A DNA stretch of 64,000 nt from Streptomyces tauricus (GTDB lineage Bacteria > Actinomycetota > Actinomycetes > Streptomycetales > Streptomycetaceae): positions 124,001 through 188,000 of the forward strand of contig NZ_BMVY01000010.1 in NCBI RefSeq assembly GCF_014650955.1, written 5' to 3'. Both the position numbers and the translations under genes were made by a program. This document shows, piece after piece, positions 31,671 to 40,238 of this stretch (the first letter of the stretch is position 1; every line of letters begins with the position of its first letter). The notes below the pieces were generated by a model. That model was not told the DNA's origin and searched no databases. It saw only the letters and a list, made by a program, of their open reading frames with translations.

Positions 31671-32177
31671 TCAGCCCCGTTCGACCCCCCGGTTCAGGCG
31701 GTGCAGCAACCGCGCCAGCTCCGCCACTTCGTCCCGGTCCCAGCTGGCCAGTTCGCGGACGTAGCGCGCCCGCCGAGCGTCCCGAACCCTCCCGAACCGC
31801 TCCCGACCCACGTCAGTGAGGTGCACGAGCCACGCCCGCCCGTCCGCGGGATCAGGCTCACGGGCGACGAGCCCGAGCTCCTCCAGCGCCCGCAGCTGCC
31901 GCGACATCGTGGCCTTGCCGACCCCGATGTAGGCGGCCAGCTCGGTCGCCCGCTGCCGCCCCCGCTCCTCCAGCCGCACGAGCAGCCCGTACGCGGAGGA
32001 CTCCAGGTCGGGATGCACCTCGCGGACCATCTCCCCCGACGACGCACGCGCCCGCCGCAACAGAACGGTCAGCTCGCGTTCCAGCGCCAGGAACTCCTGG
32101 TCCACACCACTCCCGGAACCACCGGATCCCGCCCGGTGCCCCTCGCCCTTACCGCCCTCGTGCACGTCAGCACCCAT
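31671..32177 (-). CDS. MarR-family transcriptional regulator
   Basis: The 168-residue winged-helix regulator includes LESSAYGLLVRLEERGRQRATELAAYIGVGKATMSRQLRALEELGLVAREPDPADGRAWLVHLTDVG, a clear MarR HTH and wing. It is divergent from the GH25 lysozyme gene. A GAAAGTTTC palindrome lies 20 bp upstream of its start (32197-32205) and may be its operator. Confidence 0.9.
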   Translation of the reverse strand: MGADVHEGGKGEGHRAGSGGSGSGVDQEFLALERELTVLLRRARASSGEMVREVHPDLESSAYGLLVRLEERGRQRATELAAYIGVGKATMSRQLRALEELGLVAREPDPADGRAWLVHLTDVGRERFGRVRDARRARYVRELASWDRDEVAELARLLHRLNRGVERG

Positions 32178-32196
32178 GACCCGGTTTCCCGATCCT

Positions 32197-32205
32197 GAAA
32201 GTTTC
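32197..32205. promoter_or_regulatory. GAAAGTTTC palindrome upstream of marR-type gene
   Basis: This 9-bp palindrome centred on G resembles elements seen before Streptomyces polysaccharide-hydrolase genes (CGAAASTTTCG). It lies between the MarR and GH25 genes. The assignment is tentative. Confidence 0.35.
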
Positions 32206-32393
32206 CGCCAAAGACCGCCATTGCCGCAGCTCGGCCAGTATTTCGCAGGATTAGACCAACGGCAGCCGCCGGACCCTCTTTCCGCCGGTCGTCCGCGTGC
32301 GTAGCGTCTTCAACAAGTACCCCGCATGGCATGCCCACGCCACTCCACGGAGCACCACCACCCGGGCACCACCGAGCCTTCGGAGGCACGAAC

Positions 32394-33236
32394 ATGTCCG
32401 TGCACAGATCCGGAACGGCCCACCGCTCGCACGCACGCGACCACCTCAGAACGCGCCTCGGCGCGCTGGGCATCCTGCTCCTGTCCCTCTCCCTGCTCCT
32501 CGCCCATCCCGCCCACGCGGCCGACGTCCCGGCCCGCGGCTCCGCGTACATGGGTATGGGCGTCATCCCGCACGACGGCCAGGACGGCCTGCCGACCCCC
32601 GGCGACGCCACCCAGACGGAGGGCGTGGACGTCAGCAGCCACCAGGGCAACGTGGCCTGGTCGACCCTGTGGAGCGGCGGGGTCAAGTGGGCCTATGTGA
32701 AGGCCACCGAGGGGACGTACTACACGAACCCCTACTTCACCCAGCAGTACAACGGCTCGTACAACGTCGGCATGATCCGGGGCGCGTACCACTTCGCGAC
32801 CCCCGACACGACGGGCGGCGCCGCGCAGGCCAACTACTTCGTGGACCACGGCGGCGGCTGGTCGCGGGACGGCAGGACCCTGCCGGGCGCGCTCGACATC
32901 GAGTGGAACCCGTACGGGGCGGCCTGCTACGGCAAGACGCAGAGCGCGATGGTCACCTGGATCCGCGACTTCCTGAACCAGTACAAGGCCCGCACCGGCC
33001 GGGACGCCGTCATCTACACGGCCACCAGCTGGTGGACCCAGTGCACCGGCGACTACGCCGGTTTCGCCTCCGCCAATCCGCTCTGGATCGCCCGCTACGC
33101 CTCGGCGGTGGGCACCCTCCCGGCGGGCTGGAGCTTCTACACGATGTGGCAGTACACGTCCTCCGGCCCGACGGTCGGCGACCACGACAAGTTCAACGGC
33201 GCCCTCGACCGCGTGGTGGCCCTCGCCAACGGCTGA
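32394..33236 (+). CDS. Secreted GH25 lysozyme (N-acetylmuramidase)
   Basis: The product is about 280 residues from MSVHRSGTAHRSHARD, with GGAGG eight bases upstream; the frame is open earlier, but that part is non-coding. A twin-basic signal peptide with hydrophobic GALGILLLSLSLLLAHPAHA is followed by a GH25 barrel: GVDVSSHQGNVAWSTL (first catalytic Asp), YVKATEGTYYTNPYF, GAYHFATPD and LDIEWNPYG (catalytic Asp/Glu), ending WQYTSSG. It hydrolyses MurNAc-GlcNAc bonds outside the cell. It ends at the strong terminator shared with lon. Confidence 0.94.
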   Translation: MSVHRSGTAHRSHARDHLRTRLGALGILLLSLSLLLAHPAHAADVPARGSAYMGMGVIPHDGQDGLPTPGDATQTEGVDVSSHQGNVAWSTLWSGGVKWAYVKATEGTYYTNPYFTQQYNGSYNVGMIRGAYHFATPDTTGGAAQANYFVDHGGGWSRDGRTLPGALDIEWNPYGAACYGKTQSAMVTWIRDFLNQYKARTGRDAVIYTATSWWTQCTGDYAGFASANPLWIARYASAVGTLPAGWSFYTMWQYTSSGPTVGDHDKFNGALDRVVALANG

Positions 33237-33261
33237 CACCCACCACGTCCCTCGCGTACGC

Positions 33262-33302
33262 GGAAGGCCCGGACCCCTCACGAAGAGGGACCCGGGCCTT
33301 CC
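33262..33302. terminator. Bidirectional terminator between GH25 gene and lon
   Basis: GGAAGGCCCGG (33262-33272) pairs perfectly with CCGGGCCTTCC (33292-33302), with an inner CCCT/AGGG stem. It serves the converging GH25 and lon transcripts. Confidence 0.85.
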
Positions 33303-33319
33303 TGCACCGATGGCGTCCG

Positions 33320-35737
33320 TCACGCCGCCACCGGAACCTCCGTCGCCGCGCCGCTGGTCGCCGGCGCGAGCGCCAGTTCCAGGACCTGGCGGACGTCCGT
33401 CACCGCGTGGACGTCGAGCTTCTCCAGGACCTCGGCCGGGACGTCGTCCAGGTCGGCCTCGTTGCGCTTCGGGATGATCACCGTGGTGACCCCCGCTCGG
33501 TGCGCGGCGAGCAGCTTCTGCTTGACGCCGCCGATCGGCAGTACCCGGCCGGTGAGCGAGACCTCACCGGTCATGGCCACGTCCGTACGGACCAGCCGGC
33601 CCGACAGGAGCGAGGCCAGTGCGGTCGTCATGGTGACGCCCGCGCTCGGGCCGTCCTTCGGCACCGCGCCCGCCGGGAAGTGGATGTGCACGCCCCGGTC
33701 CTTCAGATCGGCGACGGGCAGTTCCAGTTCGGCGCCGTGGGAGCGGAGGAAGGAGAGCGCGATCTGCGCCGACTCCTTCATCACGTCACCCAGCTGACCG
33801 GTGAGGGTCAGACCCGCCGCGCCCGTCTCCGGGTCGGCCAGCGACGCCTCGACGAACAGGACGTCACCGCCCGCGCCGGTGACCGCGAGACCGGTCGCCA
33901 CGCCGGGCACCGCCGTACGGCGCTCGGCCGGGTCCTGGGCGGACTCGGGCACGTGGTGCGGCCGGCCGATCAGCCCGCGCAGTTCCTCGTCGGTCACCGT
34001 GAACGGCAGGTCCCGCTCGCCGAGTTCGTGCTGCGCCGCGACCTTGCGGAGCAGCCGTGCGACGGACCGCTCCAGATTGCGGACGCCCGCCTCACGGGTG
34101 TACTCGCCGGCCAGCTTGCGCAGCGCGCTCTCGTCGAGAGTGACCTCGTCCTTCTCCAGACCGGCCCGCTCCAGCTGGCGCGGGAGCAGGTGGTCCCGGG
34201 CGATGACGACCTTCTCGTCCTCGGTGTACCCGTCGAGCCGCACCAGTTCCATCCGGTCGAGCAGGGCCTCCGGGATGGCCTCCAGCACGTTGGCCGTGGC
34301 CAGGAAGACGACATCGCTCAGGTCCAGCTCGACCTCCAGGTAGTGGTCCCGGAAGGTGTGGTTCTGGGCGGGGTCGAGGACTTCGAGGAGGGCCGCCGCC
34401 GGGTCGCCCCGGAAGTCGGAGCCGACCTTGTCGATCTCGTCGAGCAGGACCACCGGGTTCATGGACCCGGCCTCCTTGATCGCCCGTACGATCCGGCCGG
34501 GCAGCGCACCGACGTACGTACGCCGGTGGCCGCGGATCTCCGCCTCGTCCCGTACGCCGCCGAGGGCGACCCGGACGAACTTGCGGCCCATGGCGTGCGC
34601 GACGGACTCACCGAGCGAGGTCTTGCCGACGCCGGGAGGCCCGACGAGCGCGAGCACGGCACCGCCGCGACGGCCGCCCACGACACCCAGACCCCGGTCG
34701 TTGCGCCGCTTGCGGACCGCCAGGTACTCGGTGATCCGCTCCTTCACGTCGTCCAGACCCGCGTGCTCGGTGTCCAGGACCGTCTTGGCGCCCTGGATGT
34801 CGTACGCGTCCTCCGTGCGCTCGTTCCACGGGAGTTCCAGCACGGTGTCGAGCCAGGTGCGGATCCAGGAGCCCTCGGGCGACTGGTCGCTGGAGCGCTC
34901 CAGCTTCTCGACCTCCTTGAGCGCGGCCTCACGGACCTTCTCGGGGAGGTCGGCGGCCTCGACGCGGGCCCGGTAGTCGTCGGACTCCTCGCCCTCGGCC
35001 TCGCCGTTCAGCTCACGCAGCTCCTTGCGCACGGCCTCCAGCTGCCGCCGCAGCAGGAACTCGCGCTGCTGCTTGTCCACACCTTCCTGTACGTCCTTGG
35101 CGATGGACTCGGCGACATCCTGCTCGGCGAGGTGCTCGCGCAGCTGCTCGGTGGCGAGCTTCAGCCGGGCCACCGGGTCGGTGGTCTCAAGCAGCTCGAC
35201 CTTCTGGGCGGTCGTCAGGAACGGCGAGTAGCCGGAGTTGTCGGCGAGCGCGGACACGTCGTCGATCTGCTGGACGCGGTCCACGACCTGCCAGGCGGCG
35301 CGCTTCTTCAGCCAGTTCGTGGCCAGCGCCTTGTACTCCTTGACCAGCTCGGTCACGGCACCGGGCAGCGGGTCGGGCACGGTCTCCTCGACCTGCGTGC
35401 CCTCCACCCACAGGGCGGCGCCGGGACCGGTCGTACCGGCGCCGACACGCACCCGGCCGCGACCGCGGATCAGGGCACCGGGGTCACCGTCGGCGAGGCG
35501 TCCGACCTGCTCGACCGTGCCGAGCACCCCCGTGTTGGCGTACGTGCCGTCGATCCGCGGAACAAGAAGCACCCGCGGCTTGCTGGCACCGGTGGAACGG
35601 GCTGCTGCCTGCGCGGCCTCGACCGCGGCGCGTACATCGGCGTCGTTCAGGTCCAGGGGCACCACCATGCCGGGCAGCACGACCTCGTCGTCGAGCGGCA
35701 GCACGGGCAGGGTGAGCGGTTCGGACGTCAAAGCCAT
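33320..35737 (-). CDS. lon: ATP-dependent protease Lon
   Basis: The protein has 805 residues from MALTSEPLTLPVLPLDDEVVLPG, with AAGGGGAGA just upstream. It has an N-terminal LON substrate domain with coiled coil, an AAA+ module (Walker A GPPGVGKTSLGESVAHAMGRKF, Walker B NPVVLLDEIDKVGSDF) and a C-terminal protease domain with catalytic Ser698 in PKDGPSAGVTM and Lys741 in GGVKQKLLAAHRAG. It degrades misfolded and regulatory proteins in the cytoplasm. HAIR-like and ClgR-like sites lie upstream, matching known control of Streptomyces lon by HspR and ClgR. Confidence 0.97.
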   Translation of the reverse strand: MALTSEPLTLPVLPLDDEVVLPGMVVPLDLNDADVRAAVEAAQAAARSTGASKPRVLLVPRIDGTYANTGVLGTVEQVGRLADGDPGALIRGRGRVRVGAGTTGPGAALWVEGTQVEETVPDPLPGAVTELVKEYKALATNWLKKRAAWQVVDRVQQIDDVSALADNSGYSPFLTTAQKVELLETTDPVARLKLATEQLREHLAEQDVAESIAKDVQEGVDKQQREFLLRRQLEAVRKELRELNGEAEGEESDDYRARVEAADLPEKVREAALKEVEKLERSSDQSPEGSWIRTWLDTVLELPWNERTEDAYDIQGAKTVLDTEHAGLDDVKERITEYLAVRKRRNDRGLGVVGGRRGGAVLALVGPPGVGKTSLGESVAHAMGRKFVRVALGGVRDEAEIRGHRRTYVGALPGRIVRAIKEAGSMNPVVLLDEIDKVGSDFRGDPAAALLEVLDPAQNHTFRDHYLEVELDLSDVVFLATANVLEAIPEALLDRMELVRLDGYTEDEKVVIARDHLLPRQLERAGLEKDEVTLDESALRKLAGEYTREAGVRNLERSVARLLRKVAAQHELGERDLPFTVTDEELRGLIGRPHHVPESAQDPAERRTAVPGVATGLAVTGAGGDVLFVEASLADPETGAAGLTLTGQLGDVMKESAQIALSFLRSHGAELELPVADLKDRGVHIHFPAGAVPKDGPSAGVTMTTALASLLSGRLVRTDVAMTGEVSLTGRVLPIGGVKQKLLAAHRAGVTTVIIPKRNEADLDDVPAEVLEKLDVHAVTDVRQVLELALAPATSGAATEVPVAA

Positions 35738-35758
35738 GATCTCCCCTTCGGCATTCAA

Positions 35759-35779
35759 GTTGAGCTATGCCGACTCAAT
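35759..35779. promoter_or_regulatory. HAIR-like element (HspR site) upstream of lon
   Basis: Plus-strand GTTGAGC-N7-ACTCAAT matches the HspR consensus CTTGAGT-N7-ACTCAAG at 11 of 14 arm positions with the exact 7-bp spacing. It lies 22 bp upstream of the lon start. HspR is known to repress lon in Streptomyces. Confidence 0.75.
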
Positions 35780-35811
35780 GCACGTGAGCCCCTGATTGTT
35801 CCCCTGCCGCC

Positions 35812-35828
35812 GTTCGCTGTGAGCGATC
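35812..35828. promoter_or_regulatory. ClgR-like operator upstream of lon
   Basis: GTTCGCT-GTG-AGCGATC is a near-perfect inverted repeat (6 of 7 arm pairs) of the GTTCGC-N5-GCG type bound by ClgR. It lies 75 bp upstream of the lon start; ClgR is known to activate lon and clp genes in Streptomyces. Confidence 0.7.
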
Positions 35829-35962
35829 ATCCGGAAGGGCCGTTCACCGAAGGCTGTGACCAGGCACGACGTCCGATCGCACGAGAGACCGAACGTCGGG
35901 GCGGGCTCCCGCGTCACAGGTACGTCGCCGGTGTCGGTCCGGCCGTCTGCCCTGGGGGTGTC

Positions 35963-36871
35963 ATGCGGAACGCCACGCTGTTGCGGCTGCTCGTCGTGGG
36001 GAGCCTGTTCGCCGGAGCCGTCGCGTGCGGCGACGAGAGCGCCGGGGACATCGGCGTCGGGGGCGGCTCGGCGCACGACCCGGAAGGGAGCACGGAACGC
36101 GCCCGTGAGGTGGCCGAGGCCTGGGCGGACTCGAAGGCGGCGCGGATCTGGCGCGAGCGGTACTTCCCGACGGACGACGCCGTCCAGCTTCCCGAGGGCG
36201 CCTTCCGCAGCGAGGCCGACGAGCGCGCGTACGCCACCCAGAACTTCGAACCGGGCGGCCCGCTCCCGTCCCGTTCACCGAAGGAGGGGGAGGTCGGCTG
36301 GCGCGACGGCGACGCGCTCGCCCTGCCCGTGTCCTCCGCGCGAGCCGCCTACGAGAAGCTCGCCAGGGGCAGGAACTCCGGCCCCTCCCTCGTCGTGACC
36401 GGTGCGCGGCTCGGGACGATGTCCCTCGACACCAGCCGGGGGCCGGCCACCGTGCCCGCCTGGCTCTTCACCGTCAAGGGGTACGACACACCGCTCAAGC
36501 GCGTCGCGGTCGCGCCTTCGAAGCTCCCCAGGCCGCCGATCGGGCCCCTCGATCAGTCCGCGGGCTTCCTGCAGCCGCTCTCCGGGCTCAGCTCGGTGTC
36601 GCGGGACGAGCGCACGGTCACGCTGCGGGCCCAGCACGGCGCCTGCGACAAGGGTCCGGCGGTGGCCGTCCTGGAGACCGCGGACAACGTGGTGTTCTCC
36701 GCCGGGGTGCGGGACCCGTCGGACGGTCCGTGCACGTCCGAGATGCGGTCCAAGAAGGCGCGGGTGAAGCTCGACCGCCCGGTCGGCGACCGCATGCTCC
36801 TGGACGCGCTCACGGGCAGGCCCGTCCCCTACGACGCGCCGGCGGGCTCCCCGGCGCCGTCCTGGAGCTGA
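35963..36871 (+). CDS. Secreted lipoprotein, function unknown
   Basis: The protein has about 302 residues from MRNATLLRLLVVGSLFAGAVACGDES. The hydrophobic leader ends in AVAC, a slightly atypical lipobox, so the mature protein would be anchored at Cys22. The rest is soluble with no catalytic motif I can name (for example YFPTDDAVQLPEGAFRSEADERAYATQNFEPGGPLP). It sits behind the lon promoter region in divergent orientation. The frame is open for 1,222 more codons upstream, antisense to lon, which is a composition artefact. Confidence 0.8.
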   Translation: MRNATLLRLLVVGSLFAGAVACGDESAGDIGVGGGSAHDPEGSTERAREVAEAWADSKAARIWRERYFPTDDAVQLPEGAFRSEADERAYATQNFEPGGPLPSRSPKEGEVGWRDGDALALPVSSARAAYEKLARGRNSGPSLVVTGARLGTMSLDTSRGPATVPAWLFTVKGYDTPLKRVAVAPSKLPRPPIGPLDQSAGFLQPLSGLSSVSRDERTVTLRAQHGACDKGPAVAVLETADNVVFSAGVRDPSDGPCTSEMRSKKARVKLDRPVGDRMLLDALTGRPVPYDAPAGSPAPSWS

Positions 36872-36923
36872 GCGTCGGCCAAAAACGGCTGCCCGGTCGG
36901 GGCGCGCTTGCCAGGATGGGTTC

Positions 36924-37610
36924 ATGACCGCGTACGACATCCCGCACGGCAGCCCCGAAGTCATCGACCGTCGCGAGGGCCCGTACGGCGAAGTCGTGCT
37001 GCGCCGCCACGGCGAGCTGCTGCAGATCATCGCCAACGGCTGTTTCCTCATGGACACCTCCGACGGCCGCTCGGAGCGACTGCTGGTCGACGCCGCGCTC
37101 GGCGCGCTGGACGGCCGCCCCGGCCCGGAGATCCTGATCGGCGGCCTGGGCGTCGGCTTCTCCCTCGCCCACGCGGCGGCCGACCCCCGCTGGGGCCGTA
37201 TCGCGGTCGCCGAGCGGGAGCGGGCCATCATCGACTGGCACCGGTCCGGGCCCCTCGCGGAGCTGTCCGCCCGCGCGCTCGCGGATCCGCGCACCGAGAT
37301 CATCGAGGTCGATCTCGTCGCGCACGTCCATGAGACATCCGACACGTACGACGCCCTGTGCCTCGACATCGACAACGGACCCGAGTGGACCGTCACAGAG
37401 GGCAACGACAGCCTGTACTCACCGGCCGGACTCGCCGCGTGCGCACGGGTGTTGAGGAAAGACGGGGTACTCGCTGTTTGGTCGGCCAAGCCTTCGCCTG
37501 ATTTCGCAAGAACCTTGCGGAATGCCGGGTTCCGACACGTGCGTACCGAAGAGATCCCCGTTGCCCGGGGCGTTCCGGACGTGGTGCATCTCGCGGTAAG
37601 ACCTGGATAG
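36924..37610 (+). CDS. Spermidine synthase-like / class I methyltransferase-fold protein
   Basis: The 228-residue protein matches the polyamine-synthase-like pattern: DRREGPYGEVVLRRHGELLQIIANGCFLMDTSDG (beta-rich N terminus), ILIGGLGVGFSLAHAA (SAM-type glycine loop), VAERERAIIDWHR, and YDALCLDIDNGPEWTV. Many such stand-alone homologues do not make spermidine, so the substrate is uncertain. It lies between the lipoprotein and the two-component system. Confidence 0.82.
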   Translation: MTAYDIPHGSPEVIDRREGPYGEVVLRRHGELLQIIANGCFLMDTSDGRSERLLVDAALGALDGRPGPEILIGGLGVGFSLAHAAADPRWGRIAVAERERAIIDWHRSGPLAELSARALADPRTEIIEVDLVAHVHETSDTYDALCLDIDNGPEWTVTEGNDSLYSPAGLAACARVLRKDGVLAVWSAKPSPDFARTLRNAGFRHVRTEEIPVARGVPDVVHLAVRPG

Positions 37611-37722
37611 CCGAGCGACGGTCACTGCCCGTACCCTGCTGCTCTGACGCCGATCATTCAAGCGTCAAGCGCAGTCATGGAATCACCCCACTGGTTCCGG
37701 AAAGCACACTCAGGGGCGGGCG

Positions 37723-38460
37723 ATGGAGCAGACACACACCTCGCACAACGGCACGGCGGCCACGCCGGGCGCTCAGCGCCGGGTGCTGGTGGTCGAGGAC
37801 GATCCGACGATCGTCGACGCCATCGCCGCCAGGCTCCGCGCCGAGGGATTCCTCGTGCAAACAGCGGGTGACGGACCGGCCGCCGTCGACACGGCCGAGG
37901 CATGGCAGCCCGACCTGCTGATTCTCGACATCATGCTGCCGGGCTTCGACGGCCTGGAGGTGTGCCGCCGCGTCCAGGCGGCCCGTCCGGTGCCGGTGAT
38001 GATGCTCACCGCCCGCGACGACGAGACCGACATGCTGGTCGGCCTCGGCGTGGGCGCCGACGACTACATGACGAAGCCGTTCTCGATGCGCGAGCTGGCC
38101 GCGCGCGTGCACGTACTGTTGCGCCGCGTGGAGCGGGCCGCGCTGGCCGCGTCCACCCCGCGTTCCGGCATCCTGCGCCTCGGCGAGCTGGAGATCGACC
38201 ACGCCCAGCGCCGGGTCCGGGTGCGCGCCGACGACGTGCACCTCACGCCCACCGAGTTCGACCTGCTGGTCTGCCTGGCGAACACGCCCCGCGCGGTCCT
38301 CTCGCGCGAGCAGCTGCTGGCCGAGGTCTGGGACTGGGCCGACGCCTCCGGCACCCGGACCGTGGACAGCCACATCAAGGCCCTGCGCCGGAAGATCGGC
38401 GCGGAGCGGATCCGTACGGTGCACGGCGTGGGCTACGCGCTGGAGACCCCGACACCCTAG
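37723..38460 (+). CDS. OmpR-family response regulator
   Basis: The 245-residue product has a receiver domain (RRVLVVEDDPTIVDAIAARLRAEGF, phospho-acceptor Asp in LLILDIMLPGFDG, TARDDE, KPF) followed by a winged-helix DNA-binding domain (LTPTEFDLLVCLANTPRAVLSREQLL...VDSHIKALRRKIG). It is 32 bp upstream of its cognate kinase gene. The target genes are not evident. Confidence 0.95.
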   Translation: MEQTHTSHNGTAATPGAQRRVLVVEDDPTIVDAIAARLRAEGFLVQTAGDGPAAVDTAEAWQPDLLILDIMLPGFDGLEVCRRVQAARPVPVMMLTARDDETDMLVGLGVGADDYMTKPFSMRELAARVHVLLRRVERAALAASTPRSGILRLGELEIDHAQRRVRVRADDVHLTPTEFDLLVCLANTPRAVLSREQLLAEVWDWADASGTRTVDSHIKALRRKIGAERIRTVHGVGYALETPTP

Positions 38461-38492
38461 AGTCGGGCACCCTGACCGAGGGGGCGTATGTG

Positions 38493-39953
38493 ATGAGGGG
38501 TCTCGGCGTACTGCGCAAGCGCGTCAAGGCGGGCGCGGGACGGGTCTCCGGCACGGGTTCCGGCGCCGGTTCCGGTACGGGTCCCGGCGCGGCGTCTGAT
38601 GCGGGGCTTGGTGCGGGGCCTGTTTCCGGCGCGCCGTCCGGTGCCTCGTCCGGCACCAGTACCGGCACCGATCTCCACGCCGACGCCGTCTCCGGCGCAA
38701 GTCCCGCGCTGAGTGCCGGTCCGGCCGTAGGCACAGGTGCGGGCGGCTTCCCGGCGACGCGCCCGACGCCGGGTCCGGCCCCGGGCGCCGGTGGAACGTC
38801 CGGCACGACCTCCGGCACCACGTCCGGTACGAGCGCGGGTGCCGGCCCGGGTAGCGGCTCCGGTGCCGGCTCGGGATCCTGGGGTGACGTGCGGCCCTTC
38901 TCGATCAAGACCAAGCTCGGCACCCTGGTCGTCGTCGCGGTGTTCATCACCACCGGTCTGTTGATGATCGCGGTGCGCACCGAGACGGAACTGCGCTTCA
39001 TCACGGTCTTCTCGATGATCGCGACCCTGCTGATCACCCAGTTCGTGGCGCACTCGATCACCGCCCCGCTGGACGAGATGAACACCGTCGCGCGGGGCAT
39101 CTCGCACGGCGACTACACCCGCCGGGTCAGGGGCGCCGACCGCCGCGACGAGCTGGGCGACCTGGCCCAGACGATCAACCGCATGGCGGACGACCTGGAG
39201 GCCCAGGAACGGCAGCGCAAGGAACTCGTGGCGAATGTCTCGCACGAGCTGCGCACGCCCATCGCGGGCCTGCGGGCGGTCCTGGAGAACGTGGTGGACG
39301 GCGTCTCCGCCGCCGACCCCGAGACGATGCGCACCGCCCTGAAGCAGACGGAGCGCCTCGGCCGGCTGGTGGAGACGCTGCTGGACCTCTCCCGCCTGGA
39401 CAACGGCGTCGTACCGCTGCGCAAGCGCCGCTTCGAGGTGTGGCCGTACCTGTCGGGCGTGCTGAAGGAGGCCAACATGGTGGCCTCCGCGCGCGCGGGC
39501 ATCGCTTCCGGCTCCGGCAGTCACACGCGTACGGACGTCCATCTGCACCTCGACGTCTCGCCGCCCGAGCTGACCGCGCACGCGGACCCGGAGCGGATCC
39601 ACCAGGTCGTCGCCAACCTCATCGACAACGCGGTCAAGCACAGCCCGCCGCACGGCCGCGTCACGGTGAAGGCCAGGCGCGGCGACGGCCCCGAGTCCCT
39701 GGACCTCGAAGTCCTGGACGAGGGACCCGGCATCCCGCGCTCGGAGTGGCACCGGGTCTTCGAGCGGTTCAACCGCGGCGGGGTCGTCGCGCCGCACGGC
39801 CCGGGCAGCGACGGCGGTACGGGGCTGGGGCTGGCGATCGCCCGCTGGGCGGTCGATCTGCACGGTGGCCGGATCGGCGTGGCCGAATCCCAGCGCGGTT
39901 GCCGGATCCAGGTCACTCTTCCGGGAGTGCCCTCGCCGGACAGGTTGACGTAG
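38493..39953 (+). CDS. Sensor histidine kinase with long Gly/Ser/Thr-rich N terminus
   Basis: The protein has about 486 residues (ATG 38493; an adjacent GTG at 38490 is an alternative) after GAGGGGGCG. An unusual N-terminal stretch of about 130 residues is almost wholly Gly, Ser, Thr, Ala and Pro. Two membrane segments follow directly (LGTLVVVAVFITTGLLMIAV and TVFSMIATLLITQFVAHSI) with almost no sensor loop, then HAMP, the phospho-His motif VSHELRTPIAG and ATPase boxes (NLIDNAVKHSP, DEGPGIP, GGTGLGLAIA). The very short loop suggests sensing within the membrane or cytoplasm. Confidence 0.93.
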   Translation: MRGLGVLRKRVKAGAGRVSGTGSGAGSGTGPGAASDAGLGAGPVSGAPSGASSGTSTGTDLHADAVSGASPALSAGPAVGTGAGGFPATRPTPGPAPGAGGTSGTTSGTTSGTSAGAGPGSGSGAGSGSWGDVRPFSIKTKLGTLVVVAVFITTGLLMIAVRTETELRFITVFSMIATLLITQFVAHSITAPLDEMNTVARGISHGDYTRRVRGADRRDELGDLAQTINRMADDLEAQERQRKELVANVSHELRTPIAGLRAVLENVVDGVSAADPETMRTALKQTERLGRLVETLLDLSRLDNGVVPLRKRRFEVWPYLSGVLKEANMVASARAGIASGSGSHTRTDVHLHLDVSPPELTAHADPERIHQVVANLIDNAVKHSPPHGRVTVKARRGDGPESLDLEVLDEGPGIPRSEWHRVFERFNRGGVVAPHGPGSDGGTGLGLAIARWAVDLHGGRIGVAESQRGCRIQVTLPGVPSPDRLT

Positions 39954-40158
39954 GGTTCGAAGCGAGAGCCCAAGATCCACGTGATGGGGCAGCAGGACAC
40001 GTGTCATCGTGCGTTCCTGGCACGGAGATTCGGTCTTCCGAGGCCGCAGCTCCGAACAGGCGCGTCCATTTCACATCGGAACCTCGCTTGTTTCCCGCCA
40101 TTTCGAACGCCGAAACACGCTTTTCGATGTGACTTACGCGACGATGACCAGGCCCGGA

Positions 40159-40188
40159 CTGACCTAGCCGGTCCGGGGGGCGTAGCCT
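40159..40188 (+). promoter_or_regulatory. Candidate promoter for 2-oxoglutarate dehydrogenase gene
   Basis: CTGACC (40159-40164) and TAGCCT (40183-40188) are separated by 18 bp, 50 bp upstream of the predicted start, in a 285-bp gap of lower G+C than its surroundings. I see nothing else in that gap. Confidence 0.4.
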
Positions 40189-40238
40189 TTATTCCCGCTG
40201 TCCATCACCTTGTGAAGCGGAAGAGGGCGGTTGCCGCC

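Noticed and set aside
32297..35962. A 1,222-codon open frame on the plus strand running antisense through lon into the lipoprotein gene
   Set aside because: Lon on the minus strand has complete family motifs. High third-position G+C keeps the antisense frame open; the translation is Arg/Gly/Val-rich with no domain. Only the part from 35963 is a gene.
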